Origin: Bacillus sp. AFS055030
GTDB taxonomy: Bacteria; Bacillota; Bacilli; Bacillales; Bacillaceae_G
Reading direction: 5' to 3'
Assembly (NCBI RefSeq): GCF_002574545.1
Contig: NZ_NUGT01000020.1
Span: forward strand, 124,001 to 188,000
DNA: 64,000 nt
Position numbers and translations under genes: made by a program. Below are positions 62,866 to 64,000 of this stretch, piece after piece (positions within the stretch are counted from its first letter, which is position 1; every line of letters begins with the position of its first letter). The notes below the pieces were generated by a model that searched no databases, had not been told where the DNA came from, and saw only the letters and a program-made list of their open reading frames with translations.

Positions 62866-64000
62866 TTGAAAACTAAAGTAAACCCAAAAGCAGTTATTGT
62901 TATTTTTGGAGCGACAGGAGACCTAGCAAAAAGAAAGCTTTTCATTTCAATATATAGATTATTTTTAAGTCAAAAAATTGATGAAGGTTTTGCGGTTGTA
63001 GGTGTAGGTAGAAGACCTTGGTCTAACGATGAGTTTCGTGAAACTGTAAAAAAATCAATAAAATCTATTGCTTCATCTGAGACTGAAATTGAAAGCTTCT
63101 TATCTCATTTTTATTACCACCAATTTGAAGTATTAGAACCATCTTCTTATATCGAATTAGGAAATTTATTAACAAACTTGGATAACCATTATGAAATTCC
63201 TGGTAATCGTGTTTTCTTCTTAGCAATGGCACCAGAGTTTTTCGGAACAATTGCTAAACAGTTGAAACAAAATGGCTTGGCTGATACGGAAGGTTGGAGT
63301 CGAATTGTCATCGAAAAACCATTTGGACATGATTTACCAAGTGCAATGGAATTGAATAATGAAATTCGTGAAGCATTTTCTGAAGATCAAATCTACCGTA
63401 TCGACCATTACTTAGGTAAAGAAATGGTTCAAAATATTGAAGTAATCCGTTTTGCTAATGCAATGTTTGAACCACTATGGAATAATCGATTTATTTCGAA
63501 TATCCAAATTACTTCTAGTGAAATTCTTGGTGTTGAGGACCGTGGTAAGTATTATGAGAACTCTGGAGCTTTAAAAGATATGGTTCAAAATCATATGCTT
63601 CAAGTGGCAGCACTTCTTGCTATGGAACCTCCAATTAAATTAACAACAGAAGAAATTCGTAGTGAAAAAGTGAAAGTATTTAAAGCACTTCGAAAAATTG
63701 ATGAAACTGAAGTAAAAGATTACTTTGTTCGTGGTCAATATGATGCTGGTGTTATAAACGGTGAAGAAGTTCCTTCATATAGAAATGAGAACAATGTAGA
63801 CCCTGAGTCTCAAACTGAAACATTTGTAGCGGGTAAACTTTTTATCGATAATTTTAGATGGGCAGGTGTTCCATTCTATATTCGAACTGGTAAAAGAATG
63901 GCGACAAAATCTACTAAGATTATCGTTCAGTTCTCAGATATACCGATGAATCTTTATTACAATACAAAAGAGACGATGTCTCCGAATTTATTAATTATAC
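62866..64000 (+). CDS. zwf: Glucose-6-phosphate 1-dehydrogenase (partial, 3' end beyond window)
   Basis: First enzyme of the oxidative pentose phosphate pathway, making NADPH and 6-phosphogluconolactone. The NADP site is VIFGATGDLAKRKL near the N-terminus, and the substrate site RIDHYLGKE (catalytic His and Lys) lies at about residues 179-187. Further family motifs are IEKPFGHD and FYIRTGKRM. About 378 of roughly 490 residues are present. The start is TTG at 62866 with GAGG about 8 bases upstream; no ATG fits better. It is divergent from gltP. Confidence 0.95.
   Translation, partial: MKTKVNPKAVIVIFGATGDLAKRKLFISIYRLFLSQKIDEGFAVVGVGRRPWSNDEFRETVKKSIKSIASSETEIESFLSHFYYHQFEVLEPSSYIELGNLLTNLDNHYEIPGNRVFFLAMAPEFFGTIAKQLKQNGLADTEGWSRIVIEKPFGHDLPSAMELNNEIREAFSEDQIYRIDHYLGKEMVQNIEVIRFANAMFEPLWNNRFISNIQITSSEILGVEDRGKYYENSGALKDMVQNHMLQVAALLAMEPPIKLTTEEIRSEKVKVFKALRKIDETEVKDYFVRGQYDAGVINGEEVPSYRNENNVDPESQTETFVAGKLFIDNFRWAGVPFYIRTGKRMATKSTKIIVQFSDIPMNLYYNTKETMSPNLLII

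Overview
The window reads as chromosome from a low-GC, Gram-positive, spore-forming relative of Bacillus (family Bacillaceae). The support is AT-rich DNA, strong AAGGAGG-type ribosome binding sites, frequent TTG/GTG starts, U-tailed intrinsic terminators after most genes, and gene families typical of that group (PBP1A with a long tail, Vpr-like subtilases, bacillolysin-type protease, SipS-type signal peptidase, PucA/PucB-like maturation proteins, CstR-type repressor). Genus cannot be fixed from sequence alone. No rRNA, tRNA, CRISPR array, prophage or insertion sequence was seen. Most genes are on the minus strand; the window cuts a PBP1A gene at its left edge and zwf at its right edge.

Layout. 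1-9.9 kb: PBP1A, a membrane-anchored alpha/beta hydrolase, a soluble PAS histidine kinase, a decayed molybdenum-hydroxylase operon (intact xdhC/pucA and mocA/pucB followed by wreckage of pucC and pucE), a secreted SGNH hydrolase, an unknown cytosolic protein and a DUF4362 secreted protein. 10-18.6 kb: two tandem giant Vpr-like subtilases, each ending in a cohesin-like region plus a dockerin. 19-24 kb: a kinase-like protein with a His/Ser/Arg tail, a XapX micro-protein, NupC, and a glycosyltransferase-2/polysaccharide-deacetylase pair. 24-29.9 kb: a DeoR/Gfo-Idh-MocA/UPF0303 operon, small enzymes and a palindrome-controlled 78-residue protein.

30-36 kb: a nitrite-reduction operon, nirB-nirD-cobA/hemD-sirB-nirC, joining NADH-dependent nitrite reduction, siroheme synthesis and nitrite uptake, with a perfect Rex-type operator in front. 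36-41 kb: YdhG-like protein, MFS exporter, a LuxR-type regulator facing a LysR-type regulator, and a phosphatase/metallo-hydrolase pair. 41.5-48.8 kb: a propionate/methylmalonyl-CoA operon (mutA-mutB-meaB-mce-mmdA). 49.3-51.7 kb: a three-gene cluster matching heme-dependent oxidative N-demethylase (DUF3445 heme protein, DmmA-like zinc-ribbon protein, FMN/2Fe-2S reductase). 52-53 kb: CstR with two rhodaneses behind a CsoR/CstR-like operator. 53-56.5 kb: a 38-residue membrane protein, signal peptidase I, an acyl-CoA synthetase and a BsuPI-domain lipoprotein. 56.6-60.3 kb: a single 1225-residue secreted protein with a complete thermolysin-type (M4) protease followed by a complete subtilisin-type (S8) protease. 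61-64 kb: a glutamate/dicarboxylate symporter and, divergently, zwf.

The strongest leads are the M4-S8 fusion, the paired cohesin/dockerin subtilases, the N-demethylase cluster, the frozen decay of the molybdenum-hydroxylase operon, and a NirD lacking both Rieske histidines. Extracellular proteolysis dominates: three giant proteases take over 12 kb.
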